This document shows, piece by piece, positions 25,847 through 34,057 of a DNA stretch of 42,885 nt. Position numbers and translations under genes: made by a program. The notes beneath the pieces are model-generated. The model saw nothing but the letters and a program-made list of their open reading frames with translations, ran no database searches and was not told where the DNA came from. The DNA lies in assembly GCA_035294325.1 (NCBI GenBank), contig DATGLE010000009.1:1-42885 (forward strand). The letters are read 5' to 3'. How positions within the stretch are numbered: position 1 is the stretch's first letter; every line of letters begins with the position of its first letter. This DNA is from DATGLE01 sp035294325 (GTDB lineage: Bacteria; Chloroflexota; Ktedonobacteria; Ktedonobacterales; Ktedonobacteraceae).

Positions 25847-27085
25847 TCATGGCTGTACGGATCGCACATTGCGGGCGAGCAGGGCCGTGATGGCCTCCTC
25901 GATGCGTTTTTCTGGCACGATGCGTACACAGGGATGCGCGGCCAGCTCGTCGGGGCTGAAATCGAGTCGTCCGCAGGGGATGGCCGGGCAGGTGGGGCAG
26001 CGCTGCGTCGAGGCGATGACGATGTGCTCACCGGGCGATCCCCAGGGTCCGAAGATACGTGCGTCGGTGGGACCGAAAATGCGGATCGTTGGTGTATTCT
26101 GCGCTGCCGCCAGGTGCAGCGGCCCGCTATCGACGCCGAGCACGAGACAGGCACGCCGCAGGAGCGCCGCGAGCTGGCCGACACTGGTACCGGTCAGCAT
26201 CACTGGCTCTGCCCGGGAATTTCCTATAGCCGTAATAATCTCTTCGAGGATGGGGCGCTCGCCCTCGCTGCCGGTCAGGATGAGGCGCGGCGGCGTGGGA
26301 AGGGCCGCGTCCGTCATCAGGTAGCGAGCGCACCTGGCCCAGGCATCTGTACGCCACAGCTTGACCGGGGCACCGGCGCCGGGGTGGATAACAACGATGG
26401 GCGTCGCCGCGTCGATGCCCTCTGCTGCCAGGCGTGCGGCGGCCCACTGCTGCTCCTGTTCGGTTGGCGTGAAGTGTAACGGGTAGCGTTCAGGAGTGTA
26501 TGGCTTATCGAGCGGCGGCAGGTTCAGCGCCTGCAAACCCGCGTTGAGGAGGCGCAGGTTAGAGATGGTTGCATGCTCGGCTGGCGGAAATGGCAGCGCG
26601 TGCGTCAGAAAGGGCTGTCCCGGCTGGAGCGCGTAGCCGGCGCGGCGCGGGATTCGGGCCAGGTAGAGCAGCGCCGCGCCCCACCAGAAATCGGGGCGCA
26701 GGTTGATAGCAAGATCGTACCTGTCGCGCCGCAGTTGCCTTGCGGTGCGCAGCAGAAGCAGGTATGGCGCCAGCGGACGCTGTGCGGCGCGCTGGAAGCC
26801 GGGGAACGGGCAGGTAATCAGCCGGTCCAGTGCCGGATGGCGCGCCACAACCTCGCTTGACCACGGCCCGACCATCATGGTGATATGGGCATGCGGCGCG
26901 TACTGGCGCAATGCCAGCAATACCGGCGTCGTCAAAACCAGGTCGCCCAGGTGGTCGGGGCGGATGAGCAGGATGCGCGGCTCCTGTGGCCGATCCGCGC
27001 GGCTCCTGCGCGCCGCCACAACTGCTCCCGGCGCCCCAAGTATGCGTACCAGCAGCAGCACGATGCTGCGCAGCAAGCGTTTCAT
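25847..27085 (-). CDS. Glycosyltransferase family 9 (heptosyltransferase-like)
   Basis: The protein has 412 residues. ATG 27085 overlaps the stop of the upstream GT9 gene (ATGA). The N-terminal half has ILLIRPDHLGDLVLTTPVLLAL and the C-terminal half IVVIHPGAGAPVKLW, ACLVLGVDSGPLHLAAAQ and TIRIFGPTD, the GT9 donor-binding motifs. C-terminal CPTCPAIPCG may bind a metal. GT9 enzymes add heptose or other sugars to surface glycans. In a monoderm-like lineage without LPS this would be a cell-wall polysaccharide or glycolipid. Last gene of the operon. Confidence 0.9.
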   Translation of the reverse strand: MKRLLRSIVLLLVRILGAPGAVVAARRSRADRPQEPRILLIRPDHLGDLVLTTPVLLALRQYAPHAHITMMVGPWSSEVVARHPALDRLITCPFPGFQRAAQRPLAPYLLLLRTARQLRRDRYDLAINLRPDFWWGAALLYLARIPRRAGYALQPGQPFLTHALPFPPAEHATISNLRLLNAGLQALNLPPLDKPYTPERYPLHFTPTEQEQQWAAARLAAEGIDAATPIVVIHPGAGAPVKLWRTDAWARCARYLMTDAALPTPPRLILTGSEGERPILEEIITAIGNSRAEPVMLTGTSVGQLAALLRRACLVLGVDSGPLHLAAAQNTPTIRIFGPTDARIFGPWGSPGEHIVIASTQRCPTCPAIPCGRLDFSPDELAAHPCVRIVPEKRIEEAITALLARNVRSVQP

Positions 27086-28269
27086 CGCGCGATCTCCTGG
27101 TCCTGAGCGCTGGGAATGAGGCGCTGCACCGCGCTCCACACATCGTCAAGCGTGACGGATTGCATGCAGGTGCAGTCTGTGCAGGTGCGCATCCTGCCCA
27201 GGAAGAAGCAGGGCTGACCGGTTGGGTGGCGCCAGAGGGCGATATGCCTGGGGTCGTTGAGCGGGTAGGGGCCGTACTCCTGCGGGCTGGTCGGGCCAAA
27301 GATGGCGATGATCGGCGTCCCCACGGCGGCCGCTAAATGCATCGGACTGCTATCGTTGCCGATGAAGAGCGCGCAGGCCGCAAGCTGTGCCGCCAGTTCG
27401 CCGATACTCGTCTTGCCTGCCAGATCGATCACCGCTCCCTCCGGCACGGTGAGGCCATCCAGCAGCGCGCGCGTGAGTTCCGCGTCATCCGGCCCGCCGA
27501 TGAGCAGCACGCGGGCGTTCAATTCGCGCACGAGCCTGCCGGCAAGCTCGCGGTAGCGTTCCAGGGGCCAGCGCTTGGCCGTCAGGGCCATGCCGGGGTT
27601 GCTGCCCCCACCCGGGAAGACGGCGATCTGCATGCGCGCATCCTGCTGTACCGCGCTCCGCTCCTCCTCTGTAGGCACGAAATGCATGCGGGGATGGCCG
27701 ATGGTGAGATCGAGGGCGGCGGCCAGACTCAGATAGATATCTGCCTGGTGCTGCAAGTGCGCGGGCGATGCGGAAACCTGTACCCTGTCAGTGAGCGAAA
27801 AGCCGCGTCCCAGGCTGTCGGGGCCGACGCGGCGCGGGATACCGGCGAGCCAGGGGAGCAGCGTGAGCATCGGCGAGCGATCAAGCACAAAAGCCAGGTC
27901 GAAGTGCTGGCGGCGCAGCACGCGTGCCAGATTGAGATACTCTTTCAGAGTGTAGCGACCAGGGATGCCAACCGCACCGCAGTCGATCACGGTATCCACC
28001 GCCGGCTGGTGTTCGGCGATGACTTTTGACCATGTGCCCGCGACATAGGTAATGCTCGCCTGCGGGTAGTTGCGGCGGAGCACTTCCAGCAGTGGTGTTG
28101 TCATGAGCAGATCGCCGAGGCAGCACGGCTTGATAACCACAATGGAGCGCGGGCGCTTCCAGGCGCGCCGCCCAAAGGGACGGCTTATGGCGTTGAGCAG
28201 GGTGAAAGGGAGGCGCAGCGCTATGCACAGGGCTGTAATGATATGTTGACGCAGTGTTATCGCCCTCAC
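27082..28269 (-). CDS. Glycosyltransferase family 9 (heptosyltransferase-like)
   Basis: The protein has 395 residues. GTG 28269 overlaps the upstream gene stop (GTGA). Motifs: IVVIKPCCLGDLLMTTPLLEVL, IAVFPGGGSNPGM, WPLERYRELAGRL, CALFIGNDSSPMHLAAAVG and IIAIFGPTSPQEYGP. C-terminal CTDCTCM is another short Cys cluster. It resembles the following gene only at motif level, so the pair probably performs two successive transfers on one surface glycan. Confidence 0.9.
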   Translation of the reverse strand: MRAITLRQHIITALCIALRLPFTLLNAISRPFGRRAWKRPRSIVVIKPCCLGDLLMTTPLLEVLRRNYPQASITYVAGTWSKVIAEHQPAVDTVIDCGAVGIPGRYTLKEYLNLARVLRRQHFDLAFVLDRSPMLTLLPWLAGIPRRVGPDSLGRGFSLTDRVQVSASPAHLQHQADIYLSLAAALDLTIGHPRMHFVPTEEERSAVQQDARMQIAVFPGGGSNPGMALTAKRWPLERYRELAGRLVRELNARVLLIGGPDDAELTRALLDGLTVPEGAVIDLAGKTSIGELAAQLAACALFIGNDSSPMHLAAAVGTPIIAIFGPTSPQEYGPYPLNDPRHIALWRHPTGQPCFFLGRMRTCTDCTCMQSVTLDDVWSAVQRLIPSAQDQEIAR

Positions 28270-29054
28270 TCTTTCTCCGTAGATTGCTCTGGAGCCGCCG
28301 GATCCGCCATCTCCACGGACAAAGCGCCCGGGTGCGTCTCCGGGTCCGTGCGAGGCGTTGAAGTCGCAGCATCCTCGGAGAGCGTTGCCTGGCCCGTAGG
28401 ATAGATCGGCTCCAGCGTTCCTCCGCGCACAGTGGGGAGATGCGAGAGCGCGTTATCCTGTACAGGTGCGCCGCAGTTATGGCAATAGGCGTTGCCCACG
28501 GCGAGGGCGGCATGACACTGTGGGCAATAGGGCGTATGCTCGGTAGGAGCAGTCTGTGTACCGGCTCCCGCCGCTGCCCCGGGGTTCATGATAATCGTTT
28601 CCCTGGCGCTGATTGTAAGCGGCTCTACGCCTGGCGGTGGCGGCGGTGCAGTCACCTGCTCGGTTGGATCAAAGTAGAACTGGTAATCGGGCGGCGGTGG
28701 CGCGTAAGCTGTAGCCGCCTCGTTGCCGGGCGCCGTGGGGCTGGCTGGAATCTGGGGCGTGCCCGCAGGCGTAACCGGCGCCCCGGCGCTCTGGGTGGCT
28801 TTGAGATCGCTCTGAGCCTGGTCCAGTTGGCGTCGCAGGCTCGCAAGTTCCTGGCAAATGGCAACCAGTTCGCCCTGCGTAAGCTGTCCGGCGGCGAAGA
28901 TCTCCATCGTCCGGCTGATGAGCAGATCTTGCTGTGTGCGTATCTGGCGCGTCACGCTATCGATAGTGGAGCGAAGTCGCTGAATTTTAGCAATGCGCGC
29001 TGCCTCATGCGAGGCTTTCTCCAGGCCGCGATGCACTGAGTCCCAGATATTCAT
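28266..29054 (-). CDS. Coiled-coil and zinc-ribbon protein
   Basis: The protein has 262 residues. Residues 10-87 are a likely coiled coil, 90-145 a Pro/Ala-rich linker, and C177, C180, C191 and C194 (CPQC, CHNC) form a zinc ribbon. The C-terminal 60 residues are acidic and disordered-looking. There is no membrane segment or catalytic motif. It is the first gene of the zinc-ribbon/GT9/GT9 unit and is translationally coupled to the first GT9 by GTGA. It could be a scaffold or regulator for that machinery; the function is unknown. Confidence 0.75.
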   Translation of the reverse strand: MNIWDSVHRGLEKASHEAARIAKIQRLRSTIDSVTRQIRTQQDLLISRTMEIFAAGQLTQGELVAICQELASLRRQLDQAQSDLKATQSAGAPVTPAGTPQIPASPTAPGNEAATAYAPPPPDYQFYFDPTEQVTAPPPPPGVEPLTISARETIIMNPGAAAGAGTQTAPTEHTPYCPQCHAALAVGNAYCHNCGAPVQDNALSHLPTVRGGTLEPIYPTGQATLSEDAATSTPRTDPETHPGALSVEMADPAAPEQSTEKE

Positions 29055-29121
29055 TAATGGCTTGCCTCCCCTTTAATGAAGTTTACCAACCGAGATCGGG
29101 AATGGCTCTCCGGGCATAGCT

Positions 29122-29342
29122 GCGCGATCAAGAATGGTAACGAACAAGATCGGCAATAGGAATGGATGGGGGATGTCATCCTGAGCCTGGTGAGCTGTAG
29201 CCCTGAGGCACGCCGGGGAAGGATCTCCCCTGCGGGAACCAAAGGGGAGTCCGCACACGCCCTTGCTTTCGCTCGGGCTGGCTCCTTCGCCTCCGCTCAG
29301 GATGACATGGCCGATCCTGGTTGTTAAATTTCTTGATCGCGC
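29122..29342. repeat. 221-bp nested palindromic element
   Basis: The outer inverted repeat is 13 bp and perfect (29122-29134 and 29330-29342, GCGCGATCAAGAA), extending imperfectly for about 20 more bases. Inside it, an inner 14-bp perfect inverted repeat (29173-29186 and 29295-29308, ATGTCATCCTGAGC) bounds a G+C-rich core. The inner motif belongs to the widely seen TCATCCTGAGC type of intergenic repeat; a partial copy lies at 25790-25820. No frame inside looks coding and no target duplication is obvious. It fills much of the 523-nt gap 29055-29577. Confidence 0.7.
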
Positions 29343-29469
29343 CTCGTCCGGCCTGTCGAGCGGCTCTATGCGCGATCAATCGCGTAGCTACGCACGAAAT
29401 TGAACGTCTGGCCCCCATTATAGCAAAGCGAACGCGAGAAGTCGAGAAGATAAGACGCGTGGATAAGGA

Positions 29470-29499
29470 TTGACAGAGGCCGTTTTCTTGTACTATATT
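29470..29499 (+). promoter_or_regulatory. Likely sigma-70-type promoter of the HAD gene
   Basis: TTGACA at 29470-29475 and TATATT at 29494-29499 are 18 bp apart, 79 nt before the start codon. The surroundings are A+T rich. Confidence 0.55.
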
Positions 29500-29577
29500 T
29501 TAGTAAGTATCTACACAAAGGATAGCTGTTGGATCTCCAGATAAGCATACTTGTTCTCTATTAGCAAGGAGCATAAG

Positions 29578-30255
29578 ATGTCGCGGGTATGTGTCTTTGA
29601 TGTCAACGAGACGCTGCTTGATTTGCAGGCGCTTGATCCCCAGTTCGAGCGTATCTTCGGTGATGCCGGTCTGCGCAGGATGTGGTTCAACCAGTTACTT
29701 CAATCCGCTCTGGTAGCCACAGTCACCAACGCCTATACAGATTTCGGCTCGATAGGTATTGCCGCTCTTGAGATGATCGCCGCTCGTCAGAAGGTTACGA
29801 TCAAGGAGGAGGATCGGCAGGCCATCCGGGATGGTATGCTGCATCTACCGCCGCATCCAGAGGTAGAGGAAAGTCTGGCGAGACTGAGGCAGGTGGGCCT
29901 GCGCCTGGCTGCATTAACGAACTCAACGGCGCAGGTTGCTCAGGCTCAACTTACCAATGCCGGTCTCAGTGGTTACTTTGAACAGATTCTTTCGGCTGAT
30001 GCTGTGAGGCGCTTGAAGCCGGCGCCGGAACCATATCATATGGCGGCTCAACGACTGGGCATACCAATAAGTGAAATGCGGCTTGTAGCTGCTCATTCCT
30101 GGGATATTGCGGGAGCGTTACGCGCTGGCAGCGCCGCTGCCTTCGTTGCCCGGCCCGGTATGGTGCTTGATCCCCTGGTCGAGAAACCGGACGTGATCGG
30201 CGCCGATCTACGCGAGGTGGCTGCTCGCATTTTAGAGCGGGAGATAGCTGCATGA
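29578..30255 (+). CDS. Haloacid dehalogenase, type II (HAD superfamily)
   Basis: The protein has 225 residues. Motif I is CVFDVNETLLDL with nucleophile D8; motif II LTNST; motif III lysine in RRLKPAPEPY; motif IV AAHSWDIAGA, whose HxWD form marks L-2-haloacid dehalogenase-like members. This subgroup hydrolyses 2-haloalkanoates, but several relatives act on other small acids. ATG 29578 is preceded by AAGGA. Single gene with its own promoter and a terminator shared with the convergent zinc-ribbon gene. Confidence 0.88.
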   Translation: MSRVCVFDVNETLLDLQALDPQFERIFGDAGLRRMWFNQLLQSALVATVTNAYTDFGSIGIAALEMIAARQKVTIKEEDRQAIRDGMLHLPPHPEVEESLARLRQVGLRLAALTNSTAQVAQAQLTNAGLSGYFEQILSADAVRRLKPAPEPYHMAAQRLGIPISEMRLVAAHSWDIAGALRAGSAAAFVARPGMVLDPLVEKPDVIGADLREVAARILEREIAA

Positions 30256-30266
30256 ATAGAGCGCGA

Positions 30267-30298
30267 GGGGTAAGGATACTGAACGGCACCCTTACCCC
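30267..30298. terminator. Short bidirectional hairpin between convergent genes
   Basis: The arms GGGGTAAGG (30267-30275) and CCTTACCCC (30290-30298) pair over 9 bp. It lies 11 nt after the HAD stop and 6 nt past the end of the minus-strand zinc-ribbon gene. No clear T-run. Confidence 0.5.
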
Positions 30299-30304
30299 CG
30301 GCGA

Positions 30305-30460
30305 TTACTTTTTGGCGGAACCGAGAATGGCGTTGACCGTCGTGCCACAGACCGCGCACTGGCCCTTGAGGGCGGGCTTGCCGTTTTTCATCGTGATCTG
30401 CTGCGCGTTCTTCATCTCGGTCTTCTTCTTGCACTTTACGCAATAGTAGACATCGGCCAT
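30305..30460 (-). CDS. 51-residue zinc-ribbon protein (DUF5679-like)
   Basis: The translation starts MADVYYCVKCKKKTEMKNA and ends AVCGTTVNAILGSAKK. Two CxxC knuckles (C7/C10 and C35/C38) can bind one zinc, and the rest is Lys-rich. A strong AGGAGGT lies 7 nt before ATG 30460. The protein resembles short topoisomerase-type zinc ribbons of the DUF5679 kind; the role is unknown, possibly nucleic acid binding. ispE follows in the opposite reading direction of transcription order, 25 nt upstream of the other side, also on the minus strand. Confidence 0.85.
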   Translation of the reverse strand: MADVYYCVKCKKKTEMKNAQQITMKNGKPALKGQCAVCGTTVNAILGSAKK

Positions 30461-30484
30461 GATTATGAACCTCCTACTTCCATG

Positions 30485-31411
30485 TTAGAAACATGTATTC
30501 TCAACGTTGGGATGAATTGCACGCGTCAGGTATACCTCGTACCCTTGCGCGTGTAGTTGTTGTTGCGCCCGTGCGGCGCGAGCCAGGTCGGGAAAAGGTG
30601 CGAAGAGCGTAGGACCGCTGCCCGAAAGCCGCACGTTAGCAGCCCCCGCCCCCAGCATGTCTTGCCGGGCCTGAGCGACCTCTGGATATCGTTCCAGCAC
30701 ACTGCGCTCCAGGCCGTTATACAGGTCCGTGGGCTGGAAGCCGCGCTGTGCTGTAAGCGCTGCATAGACTGCTCTGCTGCGTGTGCCGTCGGTATAGTCG
30801 CCGGCAGGAACATGCCGGTAGACCTCTGCCGTTGACAGACCGATGGCCGGTTTAACCAGGAGCAGCCAGCGCATGGACGCAGGCCAGTATGGAGCCAGTG
30901 GCGTCACACGTTCGCCACGTCCCTCGCAGTATGCCAGCCCTCCCGTGAGGAGAAATGGCACATCTGATCCCAGCGCAGCCGCTAGAGTGAGCAGTTCTGA
31001 TGGAGATAGCGATAATCGCCACAACTGCTGGAGCGCGCGCAGGACAGCAGCGGCATTACTGCTGCCGCCTCCTAATCCGGCAGCCAGAGGAATGCGTTTG
31101 TGCAACTCGATGACAACCCCCTGGTCTGGCGCAAAGCGTTGGCGCAGGGCTTCCGCCGCCTGAACAGCAAGGTTGCTCTCGTTACTCAACTCTGGTCGTG
31201 TGCAGACAATATGGACGCGCCGGTCATCGCCGCGTGTGAGACAGAGCGTATCGTAGAGATCAATGGTCTGCATGACCGTAATAATCTCGTGATAGCCGTC
31301 GCTGCGTCGTCCCAACACATCGAGTGTCAGGTTGATCTTTGCATACGACCTGATAAAACAGGCATCCCCTGCTTTATCTACCTGCTGTGAGGCATACTGC
31401 GATTGACTCAT
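30485..31411 (-). CDS. ispE: 4-diphosphocytidyl-2-C-methyl-D-erythritol kinase
   Basis: The protein has 308 residues. GHMP-kinase motifs: AKINLTLDVLGRRSDGYHEI with K25, the ATP loop PLAAGLGGGSSNAAA (108-122) and GSDVPFLL with D150. C-terminal LSGSGPTLFAPF is motif 3. It phosphorylates CDP-methylerythritol in the MEP route to isoprenoids; ispD and ispF lie about 8 kb away on the same strand. ATG 31411 has no strong ribosome site. Confidence 0.95.
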   Translation of the reverse strand: MSQSQYASQQVDKAGDACFIRSYAKINLTLDVLGRRSDGYHEIITVMQTIDLYDTLCLTRGDDRRVHIVCTRPELSNESNLAVQAAEALRQRFAPDQGVVIELHKRIPLAAGLGGGSSNAAAVLRALQQLWRLSLSPSELLTLAAALGSDVPFLLTGGLAYCEGRGERVTPLAPYWPASMRWLLLVKPAIGLSTAEVYRHVPAGDYTDGTRSRAVYAALTAQRGFQPTDLYNGLERSVLERYPEVAQARQDMLGAGAANVRLSGSGPTLFAPFPDLARAARAQQQLHAQGYEVYLTRAIHPNVENTCF

Positions 31412-31679
31412 GCGTGCATTGTGCCTGGAAGTGCAGAACTTGTCAAGCTCAACACCGTTTCAATAGACAAAAGTAGTAGGTTATATGTTCCTGATAGCCT
31501 GGAACTCCCCTTTTTGAGCGTTTATGCCGGAGCTATGATATACTGGTAGATATATATACATGAGTGTTTCGCGGCATGTGCATGGCTTTCCTTTCAGTCA
31601 GTTCTGTCAGGTAACGCCAGCTTTTTCTCCCTTTGATAGAGCGGGACCTTTCGAGCGATGCGTACACCGGAGTTTGTTG

Positions 31680-32699
31680 ATGGATATAACGCTTGCATAT
31701 TTTCACCCATTATTTCACGCTGATTCAGTGAAGCGCGATTTTGAGCGGATTCGTGCAGCAGGAGCAGGAAGTATCGTCTTCGCGATACATGAACAGGAGG
31801 AGCAGCACTGGCCTCGCGATCTGGAACGCGGCCTGCGTCAGGCCCGCGCAGCCGGACTGAAGGTGCATTTAAGTCTGGGGCGCTTCGGCAATCTCTTCGC
31901 TGGTCCATCGTTTGTGCCAAGCTGGTACACGTTTCAGCATCCACAATCGCGCGTCAAGGATCGGCATGGGCGCTCGCATGGTATCTCCTGCTTCAATCAT
32001 GAGGCGTTCAGGTCCTGGGTTTTCAAAGAGGTCGAATACTACCTGTCCAACTATCCCATCGATGGCATTCTCATCGATGAGCCGCGCGGTCAGGATATCA
32101 CCTGCTTCTGTTCGGTCTGCCGCGCGCTGTGCCCCGATATCACCGACCTGCAACACTTCCGGCGCCGCTCGATGATCGATTTCCTCGGCGAACTGTTCGC
32201 CTGCGTCAAACGCACGAAACCACATGCAAGGACGACAATAGTACTGCTGCCCCACGACCTGGGGATGATCGAAGAACTGGCAGCGCTGCCGCACCTGGAT
32301 ACGCTAGGCTGTCATCTCTTCTGGCAATTGCTGGGCGAGGGGATGGAGATGGTGGAGGTCTGGGGCCGCACACTGGTCGAGGCCGCGAGCCACTACGGGA
32401 AGCGCAGCCAGCTCTGGATGCAGAACTTTAGCCTCGATGAGCAGGGCGAAGAGATGCTGGAGGCATCCTTCAAGCGTATCCTCGACGCTGCGCCCGACGA
32501 GATCGCATGCTACTACTACTGGCGCAACAACGTAGACCCGGAGCGCGTCTGGCAGACAACACACAGGTTACTACGCCATATTCCCCGCCGCCAGCTCTAC
32601 TGGCAGCCCACGCTCTCTCGTATAACGATCCCGCAGCTTCCCTCCCTCCAGGAGAAGAGAACCACGCCCCTGCCCGCGGTCAAGGAAGGAAGCGAATAA
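31680..32699 (+). CDS. Putative TIM-barrel glycoside hydrolase-like protein
   Basis: The protein has 339 residues. ATG 31680 is preferred for CGGAG 7 nt upstream; an in-frame ATG at 31560 would add a non-conserved-looking 40 residues. The beta/alpha pattern is clear: FERIRAAGAGSIVFAI, ARAAGLKVHLSLG, NYPIDGILIDEPRG with two adjacent acids, ARTTIVLLP, LDTLGCHLFWQ and AACYYYW-like EIACYYYWR. The IDEPRG strand end fits a catalytic acid position of (beta/alpha)8 glycosidases. A pair of cysteines (CFCSVC) follows it. The substrate and exact family are not recognised. An A+T-rich TATGATATACT at 31534 may be its -10 region. Confidence 0.65.
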   Translation: MDITLAYFHPLFHADSVKRDFERIRAAGAGSIVFAIHEQEEQHWPRDLERGLRQARAAGLKVHLSLGRFGNLFAGPSFVPSWYTFQHPQSRVKDRHGRSHGISCFNHEAFRSWVFKEVEYYLSNYPIDGILIDEPRGQDITCFCSVCRALCPDITDLQHFRRRSMIDFLGELFACVKRTKPHARTTIVLLPHDLGMIEELAALPHLDTLGCHLFWQLLGEGMEMVEVWGRTLVEAASHYGKRSQLWMQNFSLDEQGEEMLEASFKRILDAAPDEIACYYYWRNNVDPERVWQTTHRLLRHIPRRQLYWQPTLSRITIPQLPSLQEKRTTPLPAVKEGSE

Positions 32700-32766
32700 A
32701 AATGCAGAGACGAGGCACAGCGGCGGGACGCGTCCTGCCGCTGTGCCTCGTCTCTGCATTTTTATT
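32695..32766. terminator. 72-bp palindrome acting as bidirectional terminator
   Basis: The two halves 32695-32730 and 32731-32766 are complementary at all positions but one (a G:T pair at 32725/32736). It begins inside the TAA stop region of the plus-strand gene and ends 3 nt before the minus-strand gene's stop. Outer A-run and T-run make it a terminator in both directions. The stem is about three times longer than needed for termination. Confidence 0.88.
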
Positions 32767-32768
32767 TT

Positions 32769-33566
32769 TTAGGATCGGCGCAGGGAAGATGCGGAAGCAT
32801 CCTCGTTTTCCTTCTCCTCCTGATAAAGCTGTTCCAGCAGCTTGCGCAGCGACCTGACCTGCTGGCGCGTCTCCTCCTCCGCGCTGCTGGCGCGAAGGAT
32901 GACCGCCTGCACGCCGAGCACTCTGAGCGTGTAAGCATCGGCCTCGCCAATATCCTGCGGCACAGCGATGAAAGCGGGATGGCGCGTGGCCTCACGGATC
33001 GCGTGATAGCTCAGCACCTCCTCGATGGTCATTGCCGCGAGCGGGCGCGTAAACTGAAAATCCAGCAGCGTCGCCGCGATGCCATCCAGCGAGGCAAGAT
33101 TGCGAATGAAGAGCGGATACATCTCTTCCGTGCGGGCTGGAACGGTGACGACCTTTTCCAGATCCTTCGCTGCCACGGCCAGCAGGTGCGCCGGTGCATC
33201 GAAAGGCAGCACAATATACTGTATGCCCGACTCCTTGATCTTACCCAGACTCGCGTGATCCAGCTTGTCCAGCCCGCCGCTGATATGCAGCCCGCAGAGC
33301 ACATCCTCGTTGCTGGCCCTGGCCGAATCAATCTCGGATTTCAGTCGATCCAGCAGGGCGCTATCCCTGCCATTCCAGGTGAAGAGCAGTCCATCGGCCC
33401 CCGCCTTTAAGGCGGCCTCCGCCGATCCCGCCGTAACCTCGGGGAACTCGACCACCAGAGCTGCGGCATGCGGCCTGGATTCGGTCCGGCTCTTACCGAG
33501 GAAGCCGATCCCGCCACCACTCTGCCCACGGCGTGCCTGCGTAAACATGTCTTGCAGTTTAGCCAT
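32769..33566 (-). CDS. Uncharacterised 265-residue protein, possible TIM-barrel-like fold
   Basis: There is no signal peptide or membrane segment. Alternating strand/helix segments are visible: AALVVEFPEVTAGSAEAALK, AGADGLLFTWNGRDSALLDR, NEDVLCGLHISGG, IQYIVLPFDAPAHLLA, IAATLLDFQFTRPLAAMTIE and VQAVILRAS. The phrase AALKAGADGLLF resembles TIM-barrel enzymes of the phosphate-binding kind, but no catalytic motif is clear. The C-terminus is a charged helix. I do not recognise the family. ATG 33566 lies after an AAGGAG/CAGGTT region. Single gene. Confidence 0.65.
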   Translation of the reverse strand: MAKLQDMFTQARRGQSGGGIGFLGKSRTESRPHAAALVVEFPEVTAGSAEAALKAGADGLLFTWNGRDSALLDRLKSEIDSARASNEDVLCGLHISGGLDKLDHASLGKIKESGIQYIVLPFDAPAHLLAVAAKDLEKVVTVPARTEEMYPLFIRNLASLDGIAATLLDFQFTRPLAAMTIEEVLSYHAIREATRHPAFIAVPQDIGEADAYTLRVLGVQAVILRASSAEEETRQQVRSLRKLLEQLYQEEKENEDASASSLRRS

Positions 33567-34057
33567 AACCTGACATATTCTCCTTATCGCAGCGCGAGCC
33601 TTTTGCTCTCAGTCCGCGCTGTACAATGTATCGTTTTATGCTTGCTCTATTATAGCACTTCCCGGAGTGTGCCTGATGCTCAGCGCCTTCACCCGCTCTG
33701 GTTGGGCCTGAGCAGCTTCGCCGCGCAGGAGTTATATGATGGTATGTGAGAAATGCACTTCGTGCATTTCTCACATACCATCATATGTAAAGGCGAGCGC
33801 CGCAGGCGCGGGCTTATATGCACAGGGCTGTGTAATGCTCGCCCGAAGCGGGGGTCAAGGGGGCGGCAGCCCCCTTGCGGGGCGCGGGGTGTCCCCGCCC
33901 AGACTCTTCCGTTCGGGCGAGGGGTGGGGAGCATTAAATAGCCCTGTTATATGCAAGGGGGGCTTGCTCGTTTTATATTTATCGATTATAATGGCCGAGG
34001 TCTGACTTGTAGATTCGTGGTCGATGTTTTATCTTCATAAGTTGTTGGGAGTGTGTT
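33567..34057. other. Gene-free gap carrying two repeat elements
   Basis: The 491 nt contain a hairpin with 25-bp perfect arms and a 3-nt loop (33734-33758/33762-33786), directly followed by the conserved tail GCGAGCGCCGCAGGCGCGGG at 33793. The MITE-like element at 33822-33947 comes next. The last 100 nt are A+T rich and presumably hold the recombinase promoter. Frames through the repeats give low-complexity peptides only. Confidence 0.75.
33822..33947. mobile_element. MITE-like element, 126 bp
   Basis: The ends are inverted: ACAGGGCTGTGTAATGCTC at 33822-33840 matches the complement of the right end (ending 33947) at 17 of 19 positions. A further inner pair is GCCCGAA/TTCGGGC. The flanks are a 7-bp direct repeat TATATGC (33815-33821 and 33948-33954). 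The core is a G/C-rich double hairpin (GGGGGCGGCAGCCCCC, GCGGGGTGTCCCCGC) of a type common in Chloroflexota intergenic repeats. It encodes nothing. Confidence 0.75.
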
